Source of the DNA: Polyangiaceae bacterium
GTDB lineage: Bacteria; Myxococcota_A; Polyangia; Polyangiales; Polyangiaceae
Reading direction: 5' to 3'
Assembly: GCA_016715885.1 (NCBI GenBank)
Contig: JADJXL010000005.1
Coordinates: forward strand, 1 to 64,000
Length of the DNA stretch: 64,000 bases
Shown here: positions 26,508 through 36,117 of the stretch, one piece after another
Layout: the number at the start of each line of letters is the position of its first letter
Position numbering within the stretch: the stretch's first letter is position 1
Notes under the pieces: model-generated
What the model was told of the DNA's origin: nothing
Seen by the model: the letters and a program-made list of their open reading frames with translations, nothing else
Databases searched by the model: none
Translations under genes and position numbers: made by a program

Positions 26508-27871
26508 GCAAGCGGGGGGCCGATTGCGATACGCGTTTTTCGCGGCGAACGTTGCTCGCCGGCGCGGTCGCGTCTGTCGCATTGGGCATTGCCAAGGATG
26601 GTCTTGCGCTCGGTCGAACGCCGCATGGTGGGCGTTTGTCATTTGTTTTGCCTTGGTCCACGCGCTCGATTGATCCTCACGACGTGCTCGATTCCGGCGC
26701 AGCGTTGTTCGGCGCGGCGATGTCCGATCCGCTGTTTGTATTGGATACATCGGGGAATCCGGTTCCGGCATTGGCGGAGGTATATCCGGCGAAAGAAGCG
26801 CTCGGCACGGTGGTGCGGCTGCGCGAAGGATTGCGCACGGCGCGCAAAAAGCCGCTCGATGCAAGAGACGTGGTTGCTTCGATCGAGCGAGCGCGCGTGC
26901 GCGGTGCAGCGGCCATTTTTACGGACGTGCCGACGCCGAAGACCGTAAAGAACGATCCATTGGCCATCGTGTTTGGTGCGGCCGATCCGCACAAGCTCGC
27001 CCGAGCACTGTCGTCGCCCGTGGCTGCGATACTGCCGCGGAATTTCGATCCGGCCGCGCCCGATGGTACGGGCGCATTTCGCGCGGATTGCTCGGACAAA
27101 CGGCTCGTGCTTTCACGTAATCCATTGGCAGCACGAGGGCCCGCGTTTCTCGAAAAAATTGAAATAACAAAAGCGTCTGACTTGGCGACGTCGCTTCGGC
27201 AATTCGAGGCCGAGCGAACCGACATCGGGTGGCTCGGTTTGGGATTGCACAACGATCGAAAGGGGGCTGTACGTTTCGATATGGGGCGAGCGGCATGGAT
27301 CGTGTTATGGGTTGATCCGCGTATTGGGAGTTTTGGCGCACCGGGGACGGCGCAGCGGCTGCTCGATGCGATTGCGCCCGAACGCCTATCGCATTTGGGC
27401 CTTGGACCATTGCCGAAGGCTGGAGCGCATTTGGCTTGGGGTGGGCCTCCGATGGAGCTTTGGGTGGACGAGGCATCGGCATTCATGGTGGAAGTGGCCA
27501 AGACGCTCGGGCCGATATTGACGCAACCGGGTCGTGAAATCACGGTGGTGCCCCTTGCGCGCTCCGAAATCGCAAAGCGTCGAGGAAAAGGCCCTGTGGG
27601 TATGTCGCTCGAAGTGGTGCATGCGGTCGCTCCAGGGGTGCTTGGTGCTTGGGCGTCGCTCCTTGCGGCGGACGACCCCGTGCGCGCGAAGGAGCTCGGG
27701 AAAAAGCCGCCGAGGTTGGCGCAGCATGCTCCGGTGCGGTCATTGACGCATGGTATGCAATTGGGGGTATTGGGTGAAGTGCGCGTGACGGGAGGCATCA
27801 TGCCGGACGTGACGCTGGTGCGTGCGGGCGAAGGTTGGGATTTGGGATCGAGTTTTCGGAAAAAGAAGTGA
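26504..27871 (+). CDS. Tat-exported family 5 solute-binding protein
   Basis: A 455-residue protein whose ATG overlaps the previous stop (ATGA). The N-terminus carries a twin-arginine signal (FSRRTLLAGAVASVALG). The mature part begins GGRLSFVLPWSTRSIDPHDVLDSGAALF and continues with LAEVYPAKEALGTVVRLREGL and DARDVV, the typical opening of ABC peptide/nickel-type extracellular solute-binding proteins (SBP_bac_5). The family's later domain is shorter than usual (members are often 500-550 residues) and no permease or ATPase genes are adjacent, so it may serve as an orphan receptor. Substrate unknown. Confidence 0.8.
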   Translation: MSKRGADCDTRFSRRTLLAGAVASVALGIAKDGLALGRTPHGGRLSFVLPWSTRSIDPHDVLDSGAALFGAAMSDPLFVLDTSGNPVPALAEVYPAKEALGTVVRLREGLRTARKKPLDARDVVASIERARVRGAAAIFTDVPTPKTVKNDPLAIVFGAADPHKLARALSSPVAAILPRNFDPAAPDGTGAFRADCSDKRLVLSRNPLAARGPAFLEKIEITKASDLATSLRQFEAERTDIGWLGLGLHNDRKGAVRFDMGRAAWIVLWVDPRIGSFGAPGTAQRLLDAIAPERLSHLGLGPLPKAGAHLAWGGPPMELWVDEASAFMVEVAKTLGPILTQPGREITVVPLARSEIAKRRGKGPVGMSLEVVHAVAPGVLGAWASLLAADDPVRAKELGKKPPRLAQHAPVRSLTHGMQLGVLGEVRVTGGIMPDVTLVRAGEGWDLGSSFRKKK

Positions 27872-27882
27872 GCGCGAGAATC

Positions 27883-28521
27883 ATGGATAACAATCATCCT
27901 CATGCAGAAGCGATGCGCGTATTGAGCGCTGCGGACGATCGTCTTGCGGAAGTCATTGCCGAGGTTGGCGCGTGTAGGCTTCGTGTGCACACGAATGGAA
28001 ATGCCGACGCGCACGAATTTTTCGAGGCGCTCGTGGAATCCATTGTGAGCCAGCAATTATCGACGAAAGCGGCGGATACGATTTACGCGCGCGTGCTCGC
28101 GCTTGGGGGAGGGAAATTGCTTCCGCCTTCGGAATTGGGGGCGGTGCCGGAAGAGACGTTGCGCAAGGCGGGGTTGTCGGGGCAAAAAGTGCGATACGTG
28201 CAGGATTTGTGCACGAAGGTCGGCGATGGCAGTGTGGTGCTCACCGATTTGGAAAAATTGGGTGATGAAGAGGTGATTCAGCGTTTGCGGCTGGTGAAGG
28301 GAATTGGTCGCTGGACGGCGGAGATGTTTTTGATGTTCCGGCTGGGGAGGCCGGATGTATTGCCGGTTCAGGATTTGGGGATTCAGCAGGGGATGCGCAA
28401 GTTATACAAGATGCGTACGGATCCGACGCCGGATAGAATGGTGAAGGTAGCGAAGAAATGGCGTCCGTATCGATCGGTCGCGTGCTGGTATTTGTGGCGG
28501 GTGCACGAGAAGGTGAAGTAG
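27883..28521 (+). CDS. DNA-3-methyladenine glycosylase II-type (HhH-GPD)
   Basis: A 212-residue base-excision glycosylase. SIVSQQLSTKAADTIYARV is the conserved first helix of AlkA-type enzymes; LRLVKGIGRWTAEMFLMF is the helix-hairpin-helix DNA-binding motif; and LPVQDLGI supplies the catalytic Asp. Length fits the short AlkA/Mag family that removes alkylated purines. ATG 27883 is taken as start; a GTG at 27868 overlapping the previous stop (GTGA) is an alternative and would couple the genes. Cytoplasmic, acting alone on DNA. Confidence 0.9.
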   Translation: MDNNHPHAEAMRVLSAADDRLAEVIAEVGACRLRVHTNGNADAHEFFEALVESIVSQQLSTKAADTIYARVLALGGGKLLPPSELGAVPEETLRKAGLSGQKVRYVQDLCTKVGDGSVVLTDLEKLGDEEVIQRLRLVKGIGRWTAEMFLMFRLGRPDVLPVQDLGIQQGMRKLYKMRTDPTPDRMVKVAKKWRPYRSVACWYLWRVHEKVK

Positions 28522-28528
28522 GTTGCGC

Positions 28529-30340
28529 TCAACGTTTGCCCTGCTTGGACAAACCCGCCAGCACTTCCGCAATCGGCCGCGGTTTTCCGTACAGCCACCC
28601 TTGCGCGTAATGAATCCCCATGTTCGACAGCATGTCCGCCATCGGCTGCGTTTCGACCGATTCCGCCACCGTGTCGATGTTCAGCATCCCGCCAATGCGC
28701 TGCACGCTCTCCACGATGGCCCGATGCAGCGGACTGTCCAGCATGCTCCGCACGAAAACCCCGTCGATTTTCACATAATCCACGGGCAAACTCTCCAAAT
28801 ACCCGTACGACGCATGACCGCTGCCGAAATCGTCAATCGCGAAGCGGCAACCCATCGCCCCGAGCTCCTGCATCATCCACAAAACTTCGGATAAATTCGC
28901 GAATGCAGCCGTCTCCGTAATCTCGAAACAAACCTTGGTCGGCGGCACTTTGTAATTGCCAAATTGCTCGACGATGTAATCCAATAACCCCTCGCGCAAG
29001 AGCGACAAGGCCGAAAGATTGATGGCACACGTGTGCAAATTGCGCATTTGCTCGCGTGACAATGCACCAATCGTTTGCAATGCCTTTTGCACCACGTACC
29101 TGTCGATTTCATCCATCATGCGGCTGTCCTCGGCCGCTTGAATGATGCCCACCGGCGATTCGTGCCGCCCTTCGTCGCTGACCACACGCACCAAAATCTC
29201 GAAATGCAATCCGTGCTTTTTCGCCGGCACGAGCGCGTGAATCTCTTGCGCGTAAAGCTGCAATCGCCCCTCGGACAAGTGCCGCTGAATGCTCGCAACC
29301 CATTGCATGGCCCTTCGGCTGCGCACCATTTCTTGATCTTCGGCCAAATAAATCTGAAGCCTGCTGCGGCCACTGTCTTTGGCCATGCGACAAGCTTGAT
29401 CCGCTGCCCCGAGCACATCGGATGCGCGATGATATTCCGCCCCGAAGGGGACCAATCCCATGCTCGCTTCGACCGTGAACGTCTTGTTGTTCCATGCGAA
29501 ACGAAATTCGTGCAGCGTCCGCTGAAGCTTGCGCACCACTTGCTCGGCATCCAGCAAGTCACGCCCGTGTAACAAAAGGACGAACTCGTCTGCACCAATC
29601 CGCCCGGCCGCATCGTTTGGTCCGACAATTTCGTAGAGACGCGTCGCGACCCACTGCAAGAGATCATCGCCCGCGTCGTGTCCACACGTCATGTTGACCA
29701 AGCGGAATCGATCGAGATCGAAGTAGACGAGCGAGTGCCGCACGCCCTTGTCTCGGCTCGATGCGAGCGCGAGCTCGACGCGTTCGCTAAAAGCTTGGCG
29801 GTTCAAAAGGCCCGTGAGCGTGTCGTATCGCGCTTGCCTTGCGATCTGCAAAGACAAGAGCTGTTCGACATTCGCGTCGCGGAAAACCACGAGTTTGCCC
29901 TTGGGATCGCCGTCTGCTTTCGTCCCGATCGCATGACGGATCGCGAGCACTTGGCCATCTCGCCGGTCGAGAAGTGCGGTATGACCAACCGTCGTGGTCG
30001 GTATATCGACGACGCCTGCAGCGGTCGTTGGAATGCCAAAAGGTGTGACCGCGACGGGACGAATACGAAAAACCTCGGCCAGAGGTTTACCGCGTTTTTC
30101 CTCGAACGATTCGCCACACAGCCGCTCGGCCGTCGAGTTCATGCGCGTCACGCGCCCCGCAGCGTCGGTTTCGATGATGCCTACGCCCAGTTCGGACAAA
30201 CACGGGCCGATCCCTTCGAGCGGTCCCGTAGGCACGGCAGGCACCCACGATCGAGCGCGGACGTCGCGTGATTCGCGACGATCGTCCGCTTCGAATTCGA
30301 GCGTATCCTTGGGATCTGTCGTGAGGTTGTCGTTCTGCAC
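28529..30340 (-). CDS. PAS-GGDEF-EAL cyclic-di-GMP protein
   Basis: A 603-residue soluble signalling protein. A PAS domain (about 45-150, LGVGIIETDAAGRVTRMN) precedes a GGDEF domain (about 180-335) whose active-site loop reads RIGADEF, with Ala for the second Gly. The EAL domain (about 355-600) starts with EILVR, and keeps the metal and catalytic residues: ITETAA, DDFGSG, VKIDG, AESVE and YAQGW. This suggests an active c-di-GMP phosphodiesterase with a GGDEF domain that may be weakly active or act as a GTP-binding regulator. No membrane segment or signal. The PAS ligand is unknown. It converges on the glycosylase gene. Confidence 0.92.
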   Translation of the reverse strand: MQNDNLTTDPKDTLEFEADDRRESRDVRARSWVPAVPTGPLEGIGPCLSELGVGIIETDAAGRVTRMNSTAERLCGESFEEKRGKPLAEVFRIRPVAVTPFGIPTTAAGVVDIPTTTVGHTALLDRRDGQVLAIRHAIGTKADGDPKGKLVVFRDANVEQLLSLQIARQARYDTLTGLLNRQAFSERVELALASSRDKGVRHSLVYFDLDRFRLVNMTCGHDAGDDLLQWVATRLYEIVGPNDAAGRIGADEFVLLLHGRDLLDAEQVVRKLQRTLHEFRFAWNNKTFTVEASMGLVPFGAEYHRASDVLGAADQACRMAKDSGRSRLQIYLAEDQEMVRSRRAMQWVASIQRHLSEGRLQLYAQEIHALVPAKKHGLHFEILVRVVSDEGRHESPVGIIQAAEDSRMMDEIDRYVVQKALQTIGALSREQMRNLHTCAINLSALSLLREGLLDYIVEQFGNYKVPPTKVCFEITETAAFANLSEVLWMMQELGAMGCRFAIDDFGSGHASYGYLESLPVDYVKIDGVFVRSMLDSPLHRAIVESVQRIGGMLNIDTVAESVETQPMADMLSNMGIHYAQGWLYGKPRPIAEVLAGLSKQGKR

Positions 30341-30433
30341 TGGGCCTTACTCGATTGCGTATGCGTCGCCAAACGTACCTATATCGTTCCCACGGCCTTT
30401 CGTCATGGATGAAATCGCACGCCGTGGGCGGAG

Positions 30434-32377
30434 TCATTGCTTGACGTCGAACTCGATCTTCGTCAGTCGGTATTCTGGAACGCGAAGCTCCTTCGAACGC
30501 GTCGCGCCCGTGGACATTCGGCAAAAGACCCGCGCTTTGCCCGCATCCACCATCACGTCGAGCGGCGTCACGCCATAATACGTGGAATTGATGGTGATTT
30601 TGCAAACGCCGCCTCGGGCGCTTACCAAGAGCCTTCCTTGGCCTTTGCCGATGGGCTTCCAGTTCGACTTGGGCGCCTGCGTGGCCGAAGGCGTGGGCGC
30701 GGGTGGTTCGTCCGGAACAACTTCGACGGGGGTTTCATCGGGAACCGCAGCCGCGATCTCGTCTGGAGTGACGGCGCTACCCGAGGCGGCTGCGGGTACG
30801 ACCGGATGGGTCGTGGCTTGGGCCGATGGCGGCGATGTAATGGGTGGAGATGCCGAGTTTTCGGCTCCGGACGATGGTTTGTCCGCGGAATCGGACGACC
30901 CGCCGAACGCGAGGAGGACGATGGTGACGAGCACGAGCAGCCCGGCGACTGTGGCGATCGCGATGTTTCGCACGCGACGTGGATCGGCGCCTTGGACAGG
31001 GTTCGTCGGCGCGTTCGTTGGTGCGTTCGTCGGCGCGGTCGTTGGCGGAAGGGCTGGAAGCGGCTGCGTTGAAAACTCGGTTTCGGGCGGGCCGGGTAGT
31101 GAAACGATTGGCGCCGGATTGTCTTGCCACGCGCCGGGCGAATGGGCGCCTTGGTTCGGTTCTCCAAACCCGACGAGCGTTCCCGCAGGCATCGGTTGTT
31201 CTGGGTGAGCCGACAAACTCGGGTTGGACGCCCGTGGGGGAGGTGGTTGCGGTGCAGGTGGAGCCGCGGTTGTTGCTGCGGCTGCATCACGCTCGGCCGC
31301 GGACAAACTCGCCGTCGCGACGTCGGGCGATGCCGGGAGCGCCACGATGGGTGGTGCCGCTCGAACCGCGTTCGGCACGGCTGGTGCAGCGCCAACTTGC
31401 GTGGGGCTCACCATGACGCCGGGCCAGGACGGCGATGATGTGGCAAACGGGGTCGGAGCTGCCGATGGATTCGGGATGGGCGTGGCCGACGGGCTCGCGG
31501 GAGGAGCAGCCGTCGGGGCTGGCAAGGGTTTGCCTGCAACGACGGCGACGAACGCGTTGTGCAGGTCGGCAATCGCCTGGTATCGCTCGTCGGGCTTGCG
31601 AGCGAACGCGCGCTGGAAAAACGCGTCGACCGTCGGCGGAAGGCCCTGCACGAGCGTCGATGGCGGTGGGTACTTGCCGCTGAAGACCTGCACCATGACT
31701 TCGGCCAACGTGTCGCCGGGGAAGGGCACGACGCCCGTCAGGCCGCGATAGATGATGACGGCAAACGACCAAAGATCGCTGCGAAAATCGCTCTTTTTCG
31801 AACTTCGTAGCTGCTCGGGGCTCATGTAATGGGGTGAACCCATGAGCTCCGTGGTTTTCGTGTGTTGTCCGAGCGTCGCGTCGATTTCCTTCGCGATCCC
31901 GAAATCCAGGATCTTGACGACTTCCCGCCCGTCGCTCTCGTCGCGCGCCAAAAACACGTTACTCGGCTTCAGGTCGCGGTGAACGATCCCCGCTTCGTGC
32001 GCTTTGCGCAGCCCGCGCGAGATCTGCGAGACGATCGGTTCGAGCTCGTCGAGCGTAAGGCGCTTCTTGCGCAGGATGAAGTCGTCGAGGTTTTCCCCGT
32101 GCAGAAGCTCCATCGCCATGTACGGGGTTTGTCCCTCGATACCGTAGTCCTGCACGGTGACCACGTTGGGATGTCGGATGAGCGACGCGGTGCGAGCTTC
32201 ACGCTCGAACCGCGTACGCGCAACAGGGGTCGGCGAATCGTCGTGCAAAAACTTGATGGCGATGTCGCTTCCAAGCGTCAGGTGGCGGGCGACCCATACG
32301 GCGCCCATTCCGCCAGATGCGAGGAGGCGCTCGAGTCGGTAACGACCGGCAATGACGGTGCCCGGCACTAGCTCCAT
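30434..32377 (-). CDS. membrane Ser/Thr protein kinase with PEGA-like tail
   Basis: A 647-residue Hanks-type kinase. The ATG at 32377 (MELVPGTVIAGRYRLERLL) is the normal start position for this kinase class. The kinase domain (about 10-275) has ASGGMGAVW, IAIKFL, HRDLKPSN near 132, DFGIAKEI and GSPHYMSPEQL, all intact. A long Pro/Ala/Ser-rich linker (about 285-470) leads to one transmembrane helix (IAIATVAGLLVLVTIVLLAF, about 475-495), a short Pro/Thr-rich segment and a C-terminal PEGA-like domain (GRLLVSARGGVCKITINSTY, about 575-647). Such tails are periplasmic and may bind cell-envelope glycans. Regulation and substrates unknown. Confidence 0.92.
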   Translation of the reverse strand: MELVPGTVIAGRYRLERLLASGGMGAVWVARHLTLGSDIAIKFLHDDSPTPVARTRFEREARTASLIRHPNVVTVQDYGIEGQTPYMAMELLHGENLDDFILRKKRLTLDELEPIVSQISRGLRKAHEAGIVHRDLKPSNVFLARDESDGREVVKILDFGIAKEIDATLGQHTKTTELMGSPHYMSPEQLRSSKKSDFRSDLWSFAVIIYRGLTGVVPFPGDTLAEVMVQVFSGKYPPPSTLVQGLPPTVDAFFQRAFARKPDERYQAIADLHNAFVAVVAGKPLPAPTAAPPASPSATPIPNPSAAPTPFATSSPSWPGVMVSPTQVGAAPAVPNAVRAAPPIVALPASPDVATASLSAAERDAAAATTAAPPAPQPPPPRASNPSLSAHPEQPMPAGTLVGFGEPNQGAHSPGAWQDNPAPIVSLPGPPETEFSTQPLPALPPTTAPTNAPTNAPTNPVQGADPRRVRNIAIATVAGLLVLVTIVLLAFGGSSDSADKPSSGAENSASPPITSPPSAQATTHPVVPAAASGSAVTPDEIAAAVPDETPVEVVPDEPPAPTPSATQAPKSNWKPIGKGQGRLLVSARGGVCKITINSTYYGVTPLDVMVDAGKARVFCRMSTGATRSKELRVPEYRLTKIEFDVKQ

Positions 32378-32441
32378 CGACGTTCCTGGACTTCCCTCGC
32401 CTCGACCTCGCCACCGTATCACATGTTGTGCCGGCCGTGCA

Positions 32442-34556
32442 TCACCTGTCGAGAATTGCTTGGATCTTCTGCCACACAGCAGGTTCGACGCCGACATCCA
32501 AGTGCCCGTAGGGCACCCCCTCCTGTTTGGACTTGCTGATCTTTTCGTCTGCGGTGAACCCTTGGGTCAGTTGGTCCAGGGCGGCGATGCTGACGTCGAA
32601 GAGGACGCCGTCACCTTTGGGATCGCAGGTGGGGCATTCCATTCCGTCGATTTCGAAGATTGCATCGGGTTTGCCCGTGCCCTCGCCGTGCACCACGTAG
32701 AGGTAATCCAGGTCGCGGCTCACGCCGTGGTGGCGAAGTCGTTCGATGAAGTTGCCGCCCATTTCCATGGCCGATTGGATACCAATGCCATCCATGAGGG
32801 TATAGGTCGTGTAGCCGGCAAACGTCTCTTCGGCGTGTCTTACGTCGTAATGCAAGTGTTTCGCTTTGCAGGGGCTTTTGGTGGGCTCGAACGACGTCGT
32901 GCGGCACGTCAGATGCGCGGCGTCGTCATCGATCCAGCCGCCGGTACCCGGAAGGCCGGCGGGGTTGTAGCCGAGTTTGTAGATGCTGACCCAATCGCGC
33001 CATTTGTATTCGTCGGTATCGAGCTGTGACCAATCATAGTTGACGGGGTCGTCTTCTCGATTGGGGAGCGGGTGGTGGCTGCGCAAATCGTAAGCGGCCT
33101 GCAATTGCCCGATGTAAGGCGAAATGTGATTGCCCGCATCGTCGACGGCGCCCCACAACGAATGGTTGTACATGTCGAAGTCGAACGTACTTCCATCGAC
33201 GCCTTCGGCCACGTTGAGCGTTTTCAGGCTTTCGGATTGCACGATTTTGCCTTGCAGATCGAGGCCCGTGATGTTCGACGTATAGATGCGGCCAAAGAAG
33301 TCGAGCCACGTGCCGCCTCGGTTTTCGCATGCCGAATAAGCGTAAGGATTGGGGAAGGGTGAATTGGGACCGGAAGCATATCCCCACGTCACGCATTGCA
33401 CGGCGCTCATCCAGCCCCACGTCACGGGGCCTTGGCCAATGGGAGCCGAATCGGCGGTGCTGTAAATGACGAGGTTATGGAAGGGATGGCGGAAGTTCAG
33501 GTCGATTCCAAGGTGCGGTCCGGACAGCGCCACGTACGTACGGATGTCTTTGCGAAAAAGCGGAACATTTTTTGCGGTATCCGCGGCGACGCGTTCGAAA
33601 TGCTTCGTCCCCCAATCGTTCCAATTGGCGACATCGGAGAGGTACAGGTCGAGGGGCAATACGCCTTTGCTCCAAGCGACCACGTCGACGCTTGGCATGC
33701 CCGTGAGTTTTTTGATGTAACGAACGGCATTGGCGACGTGAATGGCGTGATTGAAATTGTCCCCATGGAACGTGCCGAACGTCACGGCGTACGTGCAATG
33801 GCCTTTTTCTTCGAGGTGCTGTACGTAGCCCGTTTTTTGTACGACGCCCGGGTAAACATTGCCATTTCCGTCGTTGCCGCCGGGAAACATCCACACGTTG
33901 CCGTTTTGCATGGCTCCGTGGACGAGCAGGACGGGTGTTTTTTTCGTATCGCACGCGAGGCTCGACGTTTTGGGGCCGTGATGCAGGAGCACGAATCGAG
34001 CTTCGGCGCGTGTGGGTCCTTTTTTCTTGTCGCACGCGGCGGCATCCATTTTCCCGACCGACCCTGCACAGGCGCTATTGTAATGGATGTTGAATCCATC
34101 GACGATTTGTTGATTGAGCGCGCCGAAGTACGTGCGCAAGTCGTAATCGGCATTTTTGAAGGTGTCTTGCCAGCGGAGTTTTTGGGTGCGCAGATTGTAC
34201 CCTTCCGAGCGAAAACGCTGCAGTCCCTCGAGCAATTCGATTTTTCCCCACGACCACGCTTCGGGCGCAATTTCTCCGACGACGCGATAATCGTCCTTGT
34301 ACGTGCCGTTGGCCGGCGCATCGAAATAATCATCGTAGGCCGGATCGAATGCTTCTGCTGGCGGGTATGCTGCCAATTCGCCACCGCCCGAACCACCTTG
34401 TCCGCCTTGTCCGCCTTGTCCGCCGCTGCTCGAAGTGTTTTGCGTGGTCGAGCCCGGGGGCTCGTCGGGTGGCGTGCACGCCGTACCGAGCGACAAACTG
34501 GCGATGACCGTAATGGTTGGTGGAAGAAAGCGGGCAGGTATGCTGCGTGCTGACAT
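32442..34556 (-). CDS. lipase-like alpha/beta hydrolase lipoprotein
   Basis: A 704-residue protein. ATG 34556 has GGAGG 4 bases upstream and starts a lipoprotein signal (SLSLGTAC); a Gly/Gln linker GGQGGQGGQGGSGGG follows. The catalytic domain shows the oxyanion strand PVLLVHGAMQNG near 209, a nucleophile elbow VVAWSKGVLPL near 292 (Ala-Trp-Ser-Lys-Gly rather than Gly-x-Ser-x-Gly) and a likely catalytic His in VPYGHLDVG near 685. Four or more cysteine pairs suggest an extracellular enzyme on the outer membrane. It is larger than usual lipases. Substrate unknown. A large hairpin lies just upstream. Confidence 0.82.
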   Translation of the reverse strand: MSARSIPARFLPPTITVIASLSLGTACTPPDEPPGSTTQNTSSSGGQGGQGGQGGSGGGELAAYPPAEAFDPAYDDYFDAPANGTYKDDYRVVGEIAPEAWSWGKIELLEGLQRFRSEGYNLRTQKLRWQDTFKNADYDLRTYFGALNQQIVDGFNIHYNSACAGSVGKMDAAACDKKKGPTRAEARFVLLHHGPKTSSLACDTKKTPVLLVHGAMQNGNVWMFPGGNDGNGNVYPGVVQKTGYVQHLEEKGHCTYAVTFGTFHGDNFNHAIHVANAVRYIKKLTGMPSVDVVAWSKGVLPLDLYLSDVANWNDWGTKHFERVAADTAKNVPLFRKDIRTYVALSGPHLGIDLNFRHPFHNLVIYSTADSAPIGQGPVTWGWMSAVQCVTWGYASGPNSPFPNPYAYSACENRGGTWLDFFGRIYTSNITGLDLQGKIVQSESLKTLNVAEGVDGSTFDFDMYNHSLWGAVDDAGNHISPYIGQLQAAYDLRSHHPLPNREDDPVNYDWSQLDTDEYKWRDWVSIYKLGYNPAGLPGTGGWIDDDAAHLTCRTTSFEPTKSPCKAKHLHYDVRHAEETFAGYTTYTLMDGIGIQSAMEMGGNFIERLRHHGVSRDLDYLYVVHGEGTGKPDAIFEIDGMECPTCDPKGDGVLFDVSIAALDQLTQGFTADEKISKSKQEGVPYGHLDVGVEPAVWQKIQAILDR

Positions 34557-34637
34557 GAAGCCTCCGGGGGAATGGCGCAGGGTAGCTGGGGGTACGGGTG
34601 GTCGCAAGGTTCGTGGAATTGCAACCCCGGACTCAGC

Positions 34638-34727
34638 CCGATTTTTCGCGCACACGCGGCACCCCAAACTCGCCGCCAAAGGCGGCTCGAACAATGGGGC
34701 CCCCGCCGCATGCGCGCGAAAAATCGG
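34638..34727. repeat. 90-bp nested inverted repeat
   Basis: Outer arms CCGATTTTTCGCGC (34638-34651) and GCGCGAAAAATCGG (34714-34727) are perfect 14-bp inverted repeats. Inside them, GCGGC pairs with GCCGC and CCCC with GGGG, and at the centre GCCGCC (34672-34677) pairs with GGCGGC (34681-34686) around AAA. The whole can fold into one long hairpin between the propeller gene's end and the lipase gene's start. In the minus direction it ends in a T-run within the stem, so a terminator is possible, as is a small mobile palindrome. Confidence 0.65.
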
Positions 34728-34767
34728 ACTTCGTCCTCAATTCTCAATGTTGACCATCAGGTCCTTC

Positions 34768-35937
34768 TCACTTCGCGCTGCCGAGACGCATACGCACGAG
34801 GCCCGGGATTCCTCCACTATTGAATGTCGTACGCGCCGAATTCACGATGTAGAGGTATCGATCCGTCCCCAGGATCGCAATCGCAATCGCGCTCGGCTCA
34901 TATAGGTTTTTCCCGTCCGCAATGACGTCCACGCCGCCCGTGTACCGTATCTTCGTGATTTTGTTGACTTTGCGAGCCGCGACGATCGCGGAGACGTCGA
35001 AGGGCGTCGACCCTGGGTCGAATGTGTCGATGACGATGCTCTCGGCACCCCCGAGCGTATCGCAATCGGGCCCGACGATCAGCGGCTCCATTCCGAGCAC
35101 GGCGAACATGTTTCCACTGTCCTCGGCAAGTCCACCCTCCAAAATGGTCGCGCGATCGGCGTTTGCAGCCAAGAATGTATCGCCATCGAAAGCCACGCTG
35201 GAGACGCCGTAAGGAATGCCTTCACCGAATGCGCACGCCGAAGCTTGATCGCCGGACAGATCTTGGCCGACGCCCGCGTCGTTGACCGTGCCGTTCGGAT
35301 TCACGACCATCATGCGGCCGGCCGGGGGAGCCGTCACGACCATCAGTCCCGAGCTATGAAACGCGATGTGCCGCGGATAGCTCATGTTGATATGTTCGGC
35401 AAATAGCTCGGCCGTTCCACCTCCCGGCGGAAACTTGTAAATGCCCGGCTTGAATTGCACCGGATTGGCGCTCGAAACGGCAACGTACACGTTTTTTTGC
35501 CCATCGATCGCAATGCCTTGCGGTGTGCCGACACCAATGGGAGCCGCCACGCTGCCATAATCCGCTCGCGTACCCGTCTCCAAATCGACCGTGATTACCT
35601 TCGTCGACCCGAACGTGATGTACGCCGTCTTGTCGTCGATCGCGATCCCTTCGGGTAACTCGCCCTGTGTCCAATCAAACTTGACGACCTCTTCGACCTC
35701 CCCCGGCATTTCCATGCCGCCCGCTCCGCCCGTGCCGCCTTCGCCTCCAGCACCTCCCGTCGAGCTGCTCGAACCACCGCTGCCACCTTGTCCACTCGAT
35801 GTCGTGGTCTGTTTGTCCGGACCACCGCACGCCATCGTCAGCGACGCAAGCGCCAAGGTGAATGTAGCGAATACGAAGTTTGTCCACGTACGCCTGCGGG
35901 CCGGCTGCGCGTGGTCCGACGACATCAGCAATTGCAT
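34768..35937 (-). CDS. NHL/SMP-30-like beta-propeller lipoprotein
   Basis: A 389-residue lipoprotein. GGAGG lies 7 bases before the ATG at 35937. The signal ends LASLTMAC and is followed by a Gly/Ser linker (GQGGSGGSSSSTGGAGGEGG). The rest consists of repeated propeller blades such as LPEGIAIDDKTAYITFGS, TPQGIAIDGQKNVYVAVS, YPRHIAFHSSGLMVV and YGVSSVAFDGDTFLAAN, like NHL or ScyD/ScyE-type proteins. Probably anchored to the outer membrane; ligand unknown. It is divergent from glmS with a 180-bp gap. Confidence 0.85.
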   Translation of the reverse strand: MQLLMSSDHAQPARRRTWTNFVFATFTLALASLTMACGGPDKQTTTSSGQGGSGGSSSSTGGAGGEGGTGGAGGMEMPGEVEEVVKFDWTQGELPEGIAIDDKTAYITFGSTKVITVDLETGTRADYGSVAAPIGVGTPQGIAIDGQKNVYVAVSSANPVQFKPGIYKFPPGGGTAELFAEHINMSYPRHIAFHSSGLMVVTAPPAGRMMVVNPNGTVNDAGVGQDLSGDQASACAFGEGIPYGVSSVAFDGDTFLAANADRATILEGGLAEDSGNMFAVLGMEPLIVGPDCDTLGGAESIVIDTFDPGSTPFDVSAIVAARKVNKITKIRYTGGVDVIADGKNLYEPSAIAIAILGTDRYLYIVNSARTTFNSGGIPGLVRMRLGSAK

Positions 35938-36117
35938 GTAAGACCTCCAGTCGGCACAGGCTACCCCACTTCCACGCGTGCTGGGCGGAACAAGGCTTCG
36001 CGCAGGGCAGCCGCAACTTCGCGACGCGCCATTTGTTGATCTTTTTTCGCCAATGATCGCATCGCGGTGTACACCACGCCTGCGGCGTTCGCGCCGCTCT
36101 GCGAAGCGAGGCATCGG

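Noticed and set aside
36000..36117. glmS ribozyme upstream of glmS
   Set aside because: Too short a leader and no matching conserved core; that ribozyme is mainly a Firmicutes feature.
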